A stretch of 53,484 nt of DNA from Paenibacillus alginolyticus DSM 5050 = NBRC 15375 (GTDB lineage Bacteria > Bacillota > Bacilli > Paenibacillales > NBRC-103111), in NCBI RefSeq assembly GCF_000422905.1, contig NZ_AUGY01000056.1, positions 1 through 53,484 on the forward strand, read 5' to 3'. Below, piece after piece: positions 45,489 to 52,467 of this stretch. The notes beneath the pieces are model-generated. The model was given only the letters and a program-made list of their open reading frames with translations. It did not search any database and was not told the origin of the DNA. The translations under genes were made by a program, and so were the position numbers. Every line of letters begins with the position of its first letter. The stretch's first letter is position 1.

Positions 45489-45977
45489 ATGGGAAAATCT
45501 TGTGCTTACGGCTCTGATACCCTATGGGAGTATTATCCGACGATGGACAACATCGTTATGGCTAAGATGATGCACGACATTGGCAAACCGTTGCCGGGGT
45601 CGTGTATTTTTTCTGCCGACAGCTTTCATTACCAGGTCGATTCGTTATTCTTTCGCTCCATCGATCTATTGTTCGATATGAGCCTTGATCTGGATGAAAA
45701 CGAGGATGAAGACGAACGGCGCTTTGTCATTCCCGTTCCCGCGTTGAAGGAGCTTTCTCCGGAAGAACAGAAAGAGCTCATTGATCCGTTGAAGGAGATC
45801 TATTGCGATTTTGCGGAGCTAGAGTTCAAAACAACGTTAGGCGACGGGGAGCTGCAGGTGGCGATCAGGGGCACGTATGGGTACTCCAACGTGGCGCTGA
45901 AAGAGTTTATCCAATTCAAAAAGAAATTGGACGAGAAGACGAAAGGGGTGACTGCGGATGGACCGCATGCCGGATAA
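45489..45977 (+). CDS. conjugation-cassette protein 3, unknown
   Basis: A 162-residue acidic protein with a Asp/Glu-rich stretch (DLDENEDEDERR) and a C-terminal half ELEFKTTLGDGELQVAIRGT, YSNVALKEFIQFKKKLDEK. AGGGAGGTG precedes ATG 45489. It overlaps the E2-like gene by 20 bases. PRTRC loci contain several uncharacterised proteins at this position, and I cannot assign it to one. Confidence 0.65.
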   Translation: MGKSCAYGSDTLWEYYPTMDNIVMAKMMHDIGKPLPGSCIFSADSFHYQVDSLFFRSIDLLFDMSLDLDENEDEDERRFVIPVPALKELSPEEQKELIDPLKEIYCDFAELEFKTTLGDGELQVAIRGTYGYSNVALKEFIQFKKKLDEKTKGVTADGPHAG

Positions 45978-47106
45978 TGGGCGAATTATTGTTCTTCCTG
46001 AATCAGATACGACCCTTGCCCGAGTTATCAGCCGGGAAGAAGGGTACACCGTTAAGGAACAGAGGGTCCGGATCGATGATCTTTTGAACGCGATGCTATC
46101 AATGGTCGAACCGTTCGAGCTTACCAAACTCATCATGAAGAACGGTGACATGGTAAGTGAAATTGTTGAGCCGGCGATTGAGAACCTAAAGGGATCCAGC
46201 TTATCCAAAGCCCTTGGAATGGTTGTAGAGAGGGCCAAAGACACGGATAATATGGAACTCGTCGTTGATCTATTCAAGGCTGTAGCCAGTAAATTTGACC
46301 TTGGCTTGTTGGACGAAGAGAGTCTCACCGGCTTTCTGCGCCATCTCCTTATGAGGGTTGGGGGGATCAAAAACGACGAGGTGTTTGCCGAGTTGTTCTT
46401 GATTTTGCTTTCTAAGGTGAAATTGGCGAGCAATCGAAATGAAGAGCTGCTCCGAGGTGTGCTTGAATCGCTATCGCGTATTCAAGACAGTGAGGTGAAG
46501 GAGTTCTTCCGAGGAATAGCTGCCGAATTCGTTCGAAAGGTGAAGACTGTCTGTACGCCGATCTTACCAAAAGGGACCGTGTTGTATCAGGAAGAATCTG
46601 ATGGAACAAAGATTGTTGTGTTGGAGCGGGAGCGGGCAAGGCGGGATGTGATTTTTCATAACACCCCTTACAGCCAAGTGGGTCACCCGAAACTGCTGTT
46701 TGCTTTCTTGGTGAAACAGGATATGATTTGGGCCTGTCAAATTGTCGTGGTGAAGGACGTATCCATCAAACCAAAGACAAAACTGTACCGTTACCCATTC
46801 TCAAATGTGTATTCAGACAACCGTGCATGTTGGCCGGAGCTTACGAACATCAAAATCAAAAGTTTGTTTGAGCTGCAAAATCTGCCGGACCTATTCTTTA
46901 ACTCGCCGGCGAATAACCATCTCTTTGAAGGGGAGAACCTTCGGGAATGGTTCTATAAGCTCCAGAACAAGGACTTTGATGACTCGGCTCTAAAGCCGCT
47001 CAATGTGAACGTTCATGATTTCTTCGAGATGTTCAAATCGGCTGCCGAAACCAGCGCCAGCGAAATTCTACAGGATGAAGCCGATCAGGCGGCCGTCGCT
47101 GTATAA
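45958..47106 (+). CDS. E2-like protein of PRTRC type (Prok-E2 family D)
   Basis: A 382-residue protein. Residues about 1-200 are helical and not recognised. The C-terminal half resembles PRTRC protein B / Prok-E2_D: DVIFHNTPYSQVGHPKLLFA, TKLYRYPFSNVYSDNRACWP and FFNSPANNHL. The matching family pattern is phPaLvF, LYraPxxNVy-x-x-x-x-CW and FF-S-x-x-H. The Cys of ACWP is the best candidate for an E2-like active residue. The family is predicted to carry or transfer the adjacent ubiquitin-like protein. The helical extension looks unusual for this family. Confidence 0.7.
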   Translation: MDRMPDNGRIIVLPESDTTLARVISREEGYTVKEQRVRIDDLLNAMLSMVEPFELTKLIMKNGDMVSEIVEPAIENLKGSSLSKALGMVVERAKDTDNMELVVDLFKAVASKFDLGLLDEESLTGFLRHLLMRVGGIKNDEVFAELFLILLSKVKLASNRNEELLRGVLESLSRIQDSEVKEFFRGIAAEFVRKVKTVCTPILPKGTVLYQEESDGTKIVVLERERARRDVIFHNTPYSQVGHPKLLFAFLVKQDMIWACQIVVVKDVSIKPKTKLYRYPFSNVYSDNRACWPELTNIKIKSLFELQNLPDLFFNSPANNHLFEGENLREWFYKLQNKDFDDSALKPLNVNVHDFFEMFKSAAETSASEILQDEADQAAVAV

Positions 47107-47139
47107 AAATATCTTACATTTTGAGAGGAGATACACACG

Positions 47140-47700
47140 ATGGAAAATATGGAGAATAAGAACACGGAGCTAGAGCAAGGATTGTTTTCGGATAATGCAG
47201 TTGTAGCCGGTCAAGATCATGGTGACCTGGCGCCTGAATTTGCTTCTACTGACGCAGCGGATTTCAAATTTGATATCGCCGTTAATCCGGACGGGCAACT
47301 TTCGTTGTTCGGTATGGATCCGGAAACGTCTGCAAAAGAAGAAGAAGAGAAAAAGGGCAAGAGCGCAGCATCGACAAAATCGATTGCTAAAGCGGGTAAA
47401 GGAGCAGCACCAAAAACTCCTCCCGCTCCACCGAAACTAAAGTTGGAGAAAGTGCCTTTGAATGAGCCGGATTCCTGGTCTGTGCGATATGGAGGACAGA
47501 CATTCATCATCAATACGTTGTTTGAAGAAGAAATCGCGGATGGAAAGACGGAAGCAACGCTCGATGAAATTCGAGAGAAACTCGCAACGGATGAAGGATG
47601 TGTGGAATTAACTCAGGCGCGCGCAAAATGGGATACTGAAAAGGAAGAAGAGAAGCTCTTGTTCTTGGATGCATTCGGTACCTCGAAGGGGTGCTTCTAA
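47140..47700 (+). CDS. ubiquitin-like protein with PRTRC-C-like C-terminus
   Basis: A 186-residue protein. The N-terminal 80 residues are acidic and disordered, followed by a Lys/Ala/Pro linker (KAGKGAAPKTPPAPPK). A compact C-terminal domain begins WSVRYGGQTFIINTLFEEE and ends FLDAFGTSKGCF. The ending resembles the GTKG tail of PRTRC protein C, a ubiquitin-like fold. Gly184 is followed by only Cys-Phe, which could be trimmed by the JAMM peptidase of the next gene. GAGAGGAGA precedes the ATG and the stop overlaps the next start (TAATG). Confidence 0.6.
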   Translation: MENMENKNTELEQGLFSDNAVVAGQDHGDLAPEFASTDAADFKFDIAVNPDGQLSLFGMDPETSAKEEEEKKGKSAASTKSIAKAGKGAAPKTPPAPPKLKLEKVPLNEPDSWSVRYGGQTFIINTLFEEEIADGKTEATLDEIREKLATDEGCVELTQARAKWDTEKEEEKLLFLDAFGTSKGCF

Positions 47701-48566
47701 TGCCTGGTTTCTTCTGGAGATTACGTGACTTCTTGAAAGCAGAGAATCGTCAGCCTAACAATATCATTGCCGGTCAAGACGGCAAGCTCTATGAGATTAG
47801 GGATAGTTTGATCGGGCGGCTTGTGTTACACAGGCCCCTCGTTCCTTCCCTTGATGTGATTAAGGAAGGCTTCGACTTTCGCTTACCCAAGATTCCTGGT
47901 GAGCTGCTGACGACCACAATTTCATTCTTCAATGCATACTGCAATAGCGCCGAGCAGAACGAGGTTATGGTGCAAGTATTCTATGATCTACAGACCGGTC
48001 AATACGAGTTGGACTGCCCGGTGCAATCGGTTCGGTGGGATTCCATTGAAGCTGATTGTACTCAACGGTTTAATGAACCGCGGTATGTTCAAGTGCTTCA
48101 CATCCATTCGCATAATGCCATGCCGGCTTTTTTCTCCACCAAGGACAATTTCGACGAGAAGGCATTTATGCTTTATGCAGTTATTGGTGGATTGATGAAT
48201 GAAGCACCTGAGATGAAGCTAAGGGTAGGTGCCAGAGGACAATTTTTCTCCTTGCCCATTGATTACATATTCGATAAGCCAGACGTAACCCATGTTGGCA
48301 CTTATCCGGATGAATGGCATCAGCGTGTTCATAAAAGTGCTTCTGGATATGAGTACGATATCGAAACGATGATACCACTCATGTATAAGTTTTGGGTGGC
48401 CGAGGCCAGTGAGCAGGAGATCTTCGAAGATGCCAGAATCAATCATGATTTCCCGAAGGTGCATGCTGCAAACATGGTTGAAAAAATCAAGGCCACCGAT
48501 CTTGATTCCTTCATCCGTGACTGTGGAGCAGCATGGGATGCCTACTTACAAGAGGTACTAGAGTAA
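47700..48566 (+). CDS. JAMM/MPN metallopeptidase, PRTRC protein A-like
   Basis: A 288-residue protein with a complete zinc-ligand motif HSHNAMPAFFSTKD: His136, His138, Ser146 and Asp149, exactly H-S-H-x7-S-x2-D. An upstream Glu in NEVMVQVFYD is the likely catalytic base. The family removes or processes ubiquitin-like proteins, and here it would mature or deconjugate the product at 47140. Start is ATG 47700 with AAGGGGTG; it is coupled to the preceding gene by TAATG. Confidence 0.8.
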   Translation: MPGFFWRLRDFLKAENRQPNNIIAGQDGKLYEIRDSLIGRLVLHRPLVPSLDVIKEGFDFRLPKIPGELLTTTISFFNAYCNSAEQNEVMVQVFYDLQTGQYELDCPVQSVRWDSIEADCTQRFNEPRYVQVLHIHSHNAMPAFFSTKDNFDEKAFMLYAVIGGLMNEAPEMKLRVGARGQFFSLPIDYIFDKPDVTHVGTYPDEWHQRVHKSASGYEYDIETMIPLMYKFWVAEASEQEIFEDARINHDFPKVHAANMVEKIKATDLDSFIRDCGAAWDAYLQEVLE

Positions 48567-48671
48567 ATAACACTCTGTATCTTGGACAAGCAACTCGATA
48601 CCGTTACGTCCCGCCGCGGGGTCTAATTCTTGACGACCTCGCGGAGCGGGTCGTCTCGGGAGGATATTATA
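48567..48671 (+). other. GC-rich hairpin region before second E1 gene
   Basis: GACGACC and GGTCGTC form a perfect stem near 48632-48655, flanked by CCCG and CGGG arms that extend it. No T-run follows. It may be a translational or attenuation hairpin marking the boundary of an inserted two-gene module. Confidence 0.45.
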
Positions 48672-48749
48672 ATGCACACTGAAACGTATGTATTTGTGAT
48701 TATCGATGAGGGGCTTTGCAAGAAATTGAAGGGTTCGAAATTGAAGTAA
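48672..48749 (+). CDS. 25-codon ORF overlapping the E1-like start
   Basis: ATG 48672 lies behind the best local ribosome site, GGGAGGA. It encodes MHTETYVFVIIDEGLCKKLK and ends after five more codons. It overlaps the start of the E1-like gene in another frame. It may be a coupling leader peptide, or the real N-terminus of the E1-like protein separated by a frameshift. Confidence 0.4.
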   Translation: MHTETYVFVIIDEGLCKKLKGSKLK

Positions 48750-49855
48750 AGGCCGGATGTGCATTAGTTCATCACGTACCTTATGTCGACTTCAATAGAG
48801 AGATAAGGTTCGGTACATTAGTGTCGAGCCTCACCCTTTTGGGTGATAGGACCACAACTCCTGATAACCATGTCATATATTTCAGCGGGGAACATCCTTG
48901 CCATAGAGATGGAACAAGAATATCTGCAATTCAACATGGATCCGCTGATCAGATGTTGGCGGAAGGTGTAATCGTGAACCATTCATTTTCCAATAAACCT
49001 GAACAAGGATATGCTAATTATTATGAGAAATTCAGAAGGTACTGTGAAATAATTATGGCCCCAGCTCACTCTCTTGATCCAACAGTGACCATAACAACAT
49101 TCAAAGTAGTAGAATCTTCAAGTGATTCTGTTTTTCAGTATTACGACACGAATACAAGCAGAGCCAATACTGCAGCAGCCACGACTAAGTTACAGAACCA
49201 AAAAATTGCAATAATTGGATGCGGCGGGACGGGTTCGTACATTTTAGACTTGATTGCCAAAACACCCGTTTCTGAAATCCACCTATATGACGGGGACGAT
49301 TTTTTACAGCATAATGCATTTAGGTCTCCTGGAGCCCCTTCAATTGAGCAATTAAATGAAGGAAAGCTAAAAGTAGATTACCTACGAGAGATTTATCAAA
49401 AAATGCATAAACATATTATCGCTCATGGCTATCGCCTTCATGAAGATAACGTTAGGGATCTCGTCTCTGCAGATTTTTACTTTATCTCCATGGATGAAGG
49501 AAGTACCAAAAGATCAATAATTAATCACTTGGAATTGAACAATAAGCCCTACATCGATGCTGGAATTGGTGTTCAATCACTGGATGATTCTTTAATTGGT
49601 CAAGTTCGAATCACAATGGGCACACCCGAAAAGAACGATCATATCTATGACCGAGTATCATTTGCGGATGGGGTAAAAGATGAGTACTTCTCAAATATTC
49701 AAATTGCGGATCTAAATGCACTGAACGGAGCACTATCTGTGATTAAGTGGAAGAAGTATTTCGGCTTCTATCAGGATCTCTATCAGGAACATAATATAAC
49801 ATTCGATATTAATACAGGGGAGCTCCATAATGATGACTACGCAGCTGAAGTTTGA
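48716..49855 (+). CDS. ThiF/E1-like adenylyltransferase with DUF6791-type N-terminus
   Basis: A 379-residue protein. Residues 1-155 (LVHHVPYVDFNREIRFGTLV, YFSGEHPCHRDG) look like the DUF6791 domain found before ThiF domains. The E1 domain has the ATP loop GCGGTGS at 168-174, LYDGDDFLQHNAFRSPGAP and ISMDEGSTKRSI. Such enzymes adenylate the C-terminus of a ubiquitin-like protein. I see no cysteine after residue 169, so the usual E1 thioester cysteine seems absent. Start TTG 48716 has only a close GAGGGG site. It is AT-richer than its neighbours. Confidence 0.75.
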   Translation: MQEIEGFEIEVKAGCALVHHVPYVDFNREIRFGTLVSSLTLLGDRTTTPDNHVIYFSGEHPCHRDGTRISAIQHGSADQMLAEGVIVNHSFSNKPEQGYANYYEKFRRYCEIIMAPAHSLDPTVTITTFKVVESSSDSVFQYYDTNTSRANTAAATTKLQNQKIAIIGCGGTGSYILDLIAKTPVSEIHLYDGDDFLQHNAFRSPGAPSIEQLNEGKLKVDYLREIYQKMHKHIIAHGYRLHEDNVRDLVSADFYFISMDEGSTKRSIINHLELNNKPYIDAGIGVQSLDDSLIGQVRITMGTPEKNDHIYDRVSFADGVKDEYFSNIQIADLNALNGALSVIKWKKYFGFYQDLYQEHNITFDINTGELHNDDYAAEV

Positions 49856-50225
49856 CCATGTTTTTGCATCTACGATCCCGGATGTCATCGAGGCTAGAAA
49901 ACTGTACGTGAGTCTGCCGTACAATGTCGCGGTCCATAAATGTGCTTGTGGATGTGGTGAAGAAGTGGTGACACCGATATCACCATCTGGGTGGAAGGTG
50001 ATATACGATGGAGAAACAATTTCACTACATCCATCCATTGGAAATTGGTCCTATCGCTGCAGATCCCATTATTGGGTGAAGGGTAATCGTATAATTTGGG
50101 CAGAATCATGGACTGAAGAGCAAATTAAGAAGACCAGAGAAGGGTCAAGAAAAGAAGCAGAGAACCGCACGAATGGTAAGAAAAAGGGTTTGCTCGACCG
50201 TTTTATAAGTAGTTTGCTTAAATAA
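49830..50225 (+). CDS. DUF6527-type protein paired with E1
   Basis: A 131-residue protein with HKCACGCGEEVVTPISPSGW, then ISLHPSIGNWSYRCRSHYWV. This pattern (H-C-x-C-G-C-G, SLxPSIGNW, CxSHYWI) is that of DUF6527, a small zinc-binding-looking family that accompanies DUF6791-ThiF proteins in bacterial ubiquitin-like operons. I recall it being named BubE but could not check. It overlaps the E1-like gene by 26 bases. The basic C-terminal tail is rich in Lys. Confidence 0.75.
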   Translation: MMTTQLKFDHVFASTIPDVIEARKLYVSLPYNVAVHKCACGCGEEVVTPISPSGWKVIYDGETISLHPSIGNWSYRCRSHYWVKGNRIIWAESWTEEQIKKTREGSRKEAENRTNGKKKGLLDRFISSLLK

Positions 50226-50252
50226 ATAGGAGAGAAGCCAATTGTAAGAAGT

Positions 50253-50387
50253 ACTTCAAAACTTAATTGTATTTTAGCCTTTTTGTACCCAACAACCACT
50301 TCAAAACTTTAAATGTATTTAATATTTCGGGAAAAAGCCAGCACACCCTTATGATTGCTGGCTTCTTGCACTTCAAAACTTTAATGT
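50253..50387 (+). repeat. three direct repeats of ACTTCAAAACTT(T)AAT
   Basis: Copies begin at 50253, 50298 and 50370, each reading ACTTCAAAACTT then TAAT or AAT and mostly GT. Spacings are 45 and 72 bases. They flank a terminator-like hairpin (50337-50362). They may be regulator sites or remnants of recombination. Confidence 0.6.
50337..50364 (+). terminator. terminator after the E1-like/DUF6527 module
   Basis: GCCAGCA (50337-50343) and TGCTGGC (50356-50362) form a perfect stem with A-rich sequence before and TTCTT after. It closes the two-gene module. Confidence 0.65.
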
Positions 50388-50449
50388 CGAGTTTGGTGAC
50401 GTGAGCATTGTTCCTTCCTAGACAATCTGCGTAGATACGCAATACTTCG

Positions 50450-50500
50450 ACTTTTCATCCCTATCGAGGGAAATTCACATCCCTTGATGGGATGGAGAGG
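50450..50500 (+). other. adjacent small hairpins before a broken ORF
   Basis: CCC-TATCGA-GGG and CATCCC-TTGAT-GGGATG lie next to each other and repeat the CATCCC half-site. The second is a perfect six-pair stem. They precede the start of the frameshifted ORF at 50512 by a few bases and may control its translation. Confidence 0.4.
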
Positions 50501-50511
50501 GTGGTTAATCA

Positions 50512-50702
50512 ATGATTAAAAGCATTTTGGATTATGAAGTCAACAAAGGTACAAAAGAGGTTTGGCTGGAGGATGAATCCAATGACCTACCTTCGCTTTT
50601 TTATACGAGGGGTGCCCAGTAGATACGGTCATTTTCAGCGAACATGAACAAGCTGTGATCCTATCTTACCTGCAATCCAATAACATTACACTGGCTGAGT
50701 AA
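50512..50702 (+). pseudogene. frameshifted small ORF
   Basis: ATG 50512 encodes MIKSILDYEVNKGTKEVWLE and further residues, ending at TAG 50620-50622. The next frame, from about 50616, continues with PVDTVIFSEHEQAVILSYLQ to TAA 50700-50702. Adding one base near 50615 would give a single protein of about 62 residues. GAGAGGGTGG precedes the start. It is unrecognised; the break could be a mutation, a sequencing error or a programmed shift. Confidence 0.5.
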
Positions 50703-50917
50703 TTACGTCACCCTAAGGAAGATGGGAAACTATCCTGGTCTGTGTGAGGTCGGGGAAAAGGTAGGCGTAACGGATAAAGCCGACGCCTCTCCTTACCTAC
50801 CACCAATCGCCTTCTCCCCCTCAAAAGCGATCCGTATATCTTCAGTTTGGCATAGTAGCAAGGCAGGGGCGATTTTCGAAGGGGACGATTTGCTCTATAG
50901 CGCCCCTCCTGGCATTT
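50703..50917. other. structured intergenic DNA before leader RNA 2
   Basis: Several long imperfect inverted repeats occur: GGTAGGCGT with ACGCC...CCTACC around 50760-50803, and AGGGGCG with CGCCCCT around 50865-50908. An open frame from 50722 exists but has proline-rich random-looking sequence. The second stem could terminate incoming transcription just before the leader promoter. Confidence 0.4.
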
Positions 50918-50926
50918 TGTTATAAT
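50918..50926 (+). promoter_or_regulatory. extended -10 promoter of leader RNA 2
   Basis: TGTTATAAT is a perfect extended -10 element. No good -35 is visible. Its distance to the conserved box (34 bases) matches that of leader 1 (32 bases). Confidence 0.6.
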
Positions 50927-50933
50927 TAAGCCA

Positions 50934-51069
50934 TCTTTCTTTTCCTTTTGTTTGCTCCTCTGCCATGCGGCCCAAGGAGTACCGTTGCTTTAAAATCGCT
51001 TTTCCAAAGAGCGTCCTTTTACGCCCGTAGTGGGTCGAAAATGGGTTTTTTGGAAAGGCGATTTTTTTT
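50934..51069 (+). ncRNA. structured leader RNA 2 with terminator
   Basis: Second copy of the leader: T-rich stretch, box CTGCCATGCGGCCCAAGG (from 50960), then a 17-pair stem (50992-51008 with 51049-51065, one G-U). The stem encloses two hairpins (GCGT-CCTTTT-ACGC and CCC-GTAGT-GGG) and ends in a T-run. Box and architecture are shared with leader 1, while stem bases differ with pairing kept, which is compensatory evidence that the RNA fold matters. It precedes the E1 gene of the cassette. Confidence 0.65.
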
Positions 51070-51102
51070 GCCTTTAAAAAACCATTGGAAGGAGATGTGC
51101 AA

Positions 51103-51138
51103 ATGTCACATTCAAAATTGTCGGGGTGGATTGCATGA
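51103..51138 (+). CDS. 11-codon leader ORF overlapping the E1 start
   Basis: ATG 51103, after a strong GGAAGGAGATG site, encodes MSHSKLSGWIA and stops at TGA 51136-51138. That stop overlaps the E1 start as ATGA. It probably couples translation of the E1 gene, which has a weaker site of its own. Confidence 0.45.
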   Translation: MSHSKLSGWIA

Positions 51139-52013
51139 AAACGATCTGTCTCCAAGAAAATCAGTACATTCATTTTTTGATTCGGCAGATTGGTGCCGGT
51201 GGTAACGGCGGGTACTTCTTCCGGAACTTACTCCAGCTCGTATCGTCTTACAAAGCCCTTAATTCGTCATATCGGAATGATGCGTTGTTTGACGTATTAA
51301 TTGCAGACGGCGACGAAGTGGAGAAAAAGAACTTGAGAAATCAACTTTTTTCCGATGACGATGTAACTGAGAAGCTGAAGAAAGTGGTGGCCTTGGCGGA
51401 TCGTTATGGGGGGCATTACAACGTAGATGCGAAGCGTGTGACTGAGTATGTAACATCGCTGGATATGCTTCACCGCTTGTTCCCATCACCCGATAATGGC
51501 CGGCAAATCATCCCGATCTTGGTCGGTATGGTGGATAACGACCGATCTCGGCAGCTATTCGACGAGTTTTTTTTCTCGGATGAAGTTTCGGATTTGGTTT
51601 GGATCGACTTAGGCATAGAAGGGATGACGCAATTTGAACGCCCAAATTCGGAGGAAAAGAAGATCATAAACGCAAGCGGCTGGGGTGGGCAGTGTGTGAT
51701 CGGCTTGAAATGGCACGGGGATGTCATTTTGCCTCCCGTGACAAGGGTTTATCCCAACATTTTAGAAAACGATCATACAGCCTTCCCCGGACAATCTTGT
51801 GGGGAGATGCTACCGGAAAACCCGCAGCGAATCATGTCCAATCAGATTGCAGCGCAGGTTGCTTCTATGGTCATGAACAATCTGTTTCACACCAAGAGCC
51901 TCTATGCCTCGGTGATCAACTTCAATGCTCAACTCGGGCAAATGAAGCCAACGTTTCTGACTTCTGATCAAGTCAATGACTTCGAGAGAGCAAAGAGAAA
52001 GGTGACAGCATGA
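51135..52013 (+). CDS. ThiF/E1 protein of PRTRC type
   Basis: A 292-residue adenylyltransferase. The ATP loop IGAGGNGG is at residues 19-26. The segments ADGDEVEKKNLRNQLFSDDDV, GMVDNDRSR, WIDLGIEG, GQCVIGLKW and AFPGQSCGEML...SNQIAAQVASMVMNN follow the PRTRC ThiF family in order. It would activate the ubiquitin-like protein at 47140. ATG 51135 is preferred to GTG 51126. It belongs with the cassette although the DUF6791/DUF6527 module and leader 2 separate it from the other parts. Confidence 0.8.
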   Translation: MKTICLQENQYIHFLIRQIGAGGNGGYFFRNLLQLVSSYKALNSSYRNDALFDVLIADGDEVEKKNLRNQLFSDDDVTEKLKKVVALADRYGGHYNVDAKRVTEYVTSLDMLHRLFPSPDNGRQIIPILVGMVDNDRSRQLFDEFFFSDEVSDLVWIDLGIEGMTQFERPNSEEKKIINASGWGGQCVIGLKWHGDVILPPVTRVYPNILENDHTAFPGQSCGEMLPENPQRIMSNQIAAQVASMVMNNLFHTKSLYASVINFNAQLGQMKPTFLTSDQVNDFERAKRKVTA

Positions 52014-52339
52014 AGGCAACAATCACAAAACTACCAACATTTTCTCTTGGGGAACCGGTAAGGATCAAACGTGCTGATATGACAATGGAATGGGTGGTTT
52101 TATTCCGTAGCTGGACGCAGCTATCTAGTACGGAAGGAGAATTCTATTTGGAAGGCTTTCGATTCGATACGGATGAGCGTCCCATTGTCTTTATCAAGCA
52201 AGTACGATATACGGAGGAACAGATGCGTGACTATCTGGAGATCAAGGGCTACGTGGTAGTTGATGCGCTTGACCTGTTTGCAAAGGCTCGCGCGTTGAAA
52301 TTCGAGTTCGATGATGATAGCGAGCTTTGGATTGGTTGA
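52010..52339 (+). CDS. conjugation-cassette protein of unknown function
   Basis: A 109-residue protein overlapping the E1 stop as ATGA, so translationally coupled. It is mostly beta-like (PVRIKRADMTMEWVVLFRSW, EGFRFDTDERPIVFIKQVRY) with an acidic end (KFEFDDDSELWIG). No family is recognised. The tight coupling suggests that it works with the E1. Confidence 0.65.
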   Translation: MKATITKLPTFSLGEPVRIKRADMTMEWVVLFRSWTQLSSTEGEFYLEGFRFDTDERPIVFIKQVRYTEEQMRDYLEIKGYVVVDALDLFAKARALKFEFDDDSELWIG

Positions 52340-52385
52340 TTTCTAGATAACCAACAGGATAACGAATAAAAACGAATAGGGAGGA

Positions 52386-52431
52386 GGCATCGCCCTTTGG
52401 CTTAGTAAGTAGGAGCTGGAGCGGCGATGCC
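52386..52431 (+). other. inverted repeat upstream of the last small gene
   Basis: GGCATCGCC (52386-52394) pairs perfectly with GGCGATGCC (52423-52431). A competing partner AAAGCCAAGG near 52449 can pair with CCTTTGGCTT in the loop, giving two alternative folds. Confidence 0.45.
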
Positions 52432-52467
52432 GTATCCGCTTCCGCTTGAAAGCCAAGGCGAATCGTC

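Noticed and set aside
48716..50225. Treating the DUF6791-ThiF/DUF6527 pair as ordinary PRTRC members
   Set aside because: Their domain types, base composition, own terminator and boundary hairpin point to a separate module; a PRTRC-type ThiF is already present at 51135.
50253..50387. CRISPR array
   Set aside because: Only three short repeats with unequal spacing, no cas genes and no consistent spacer length.
50722..50925. 67-codon ORF as a gene
   Set aside because: Composition looks random, it overlaps strong inverted repeats and the promoter of leader 2, and no domain is seen.
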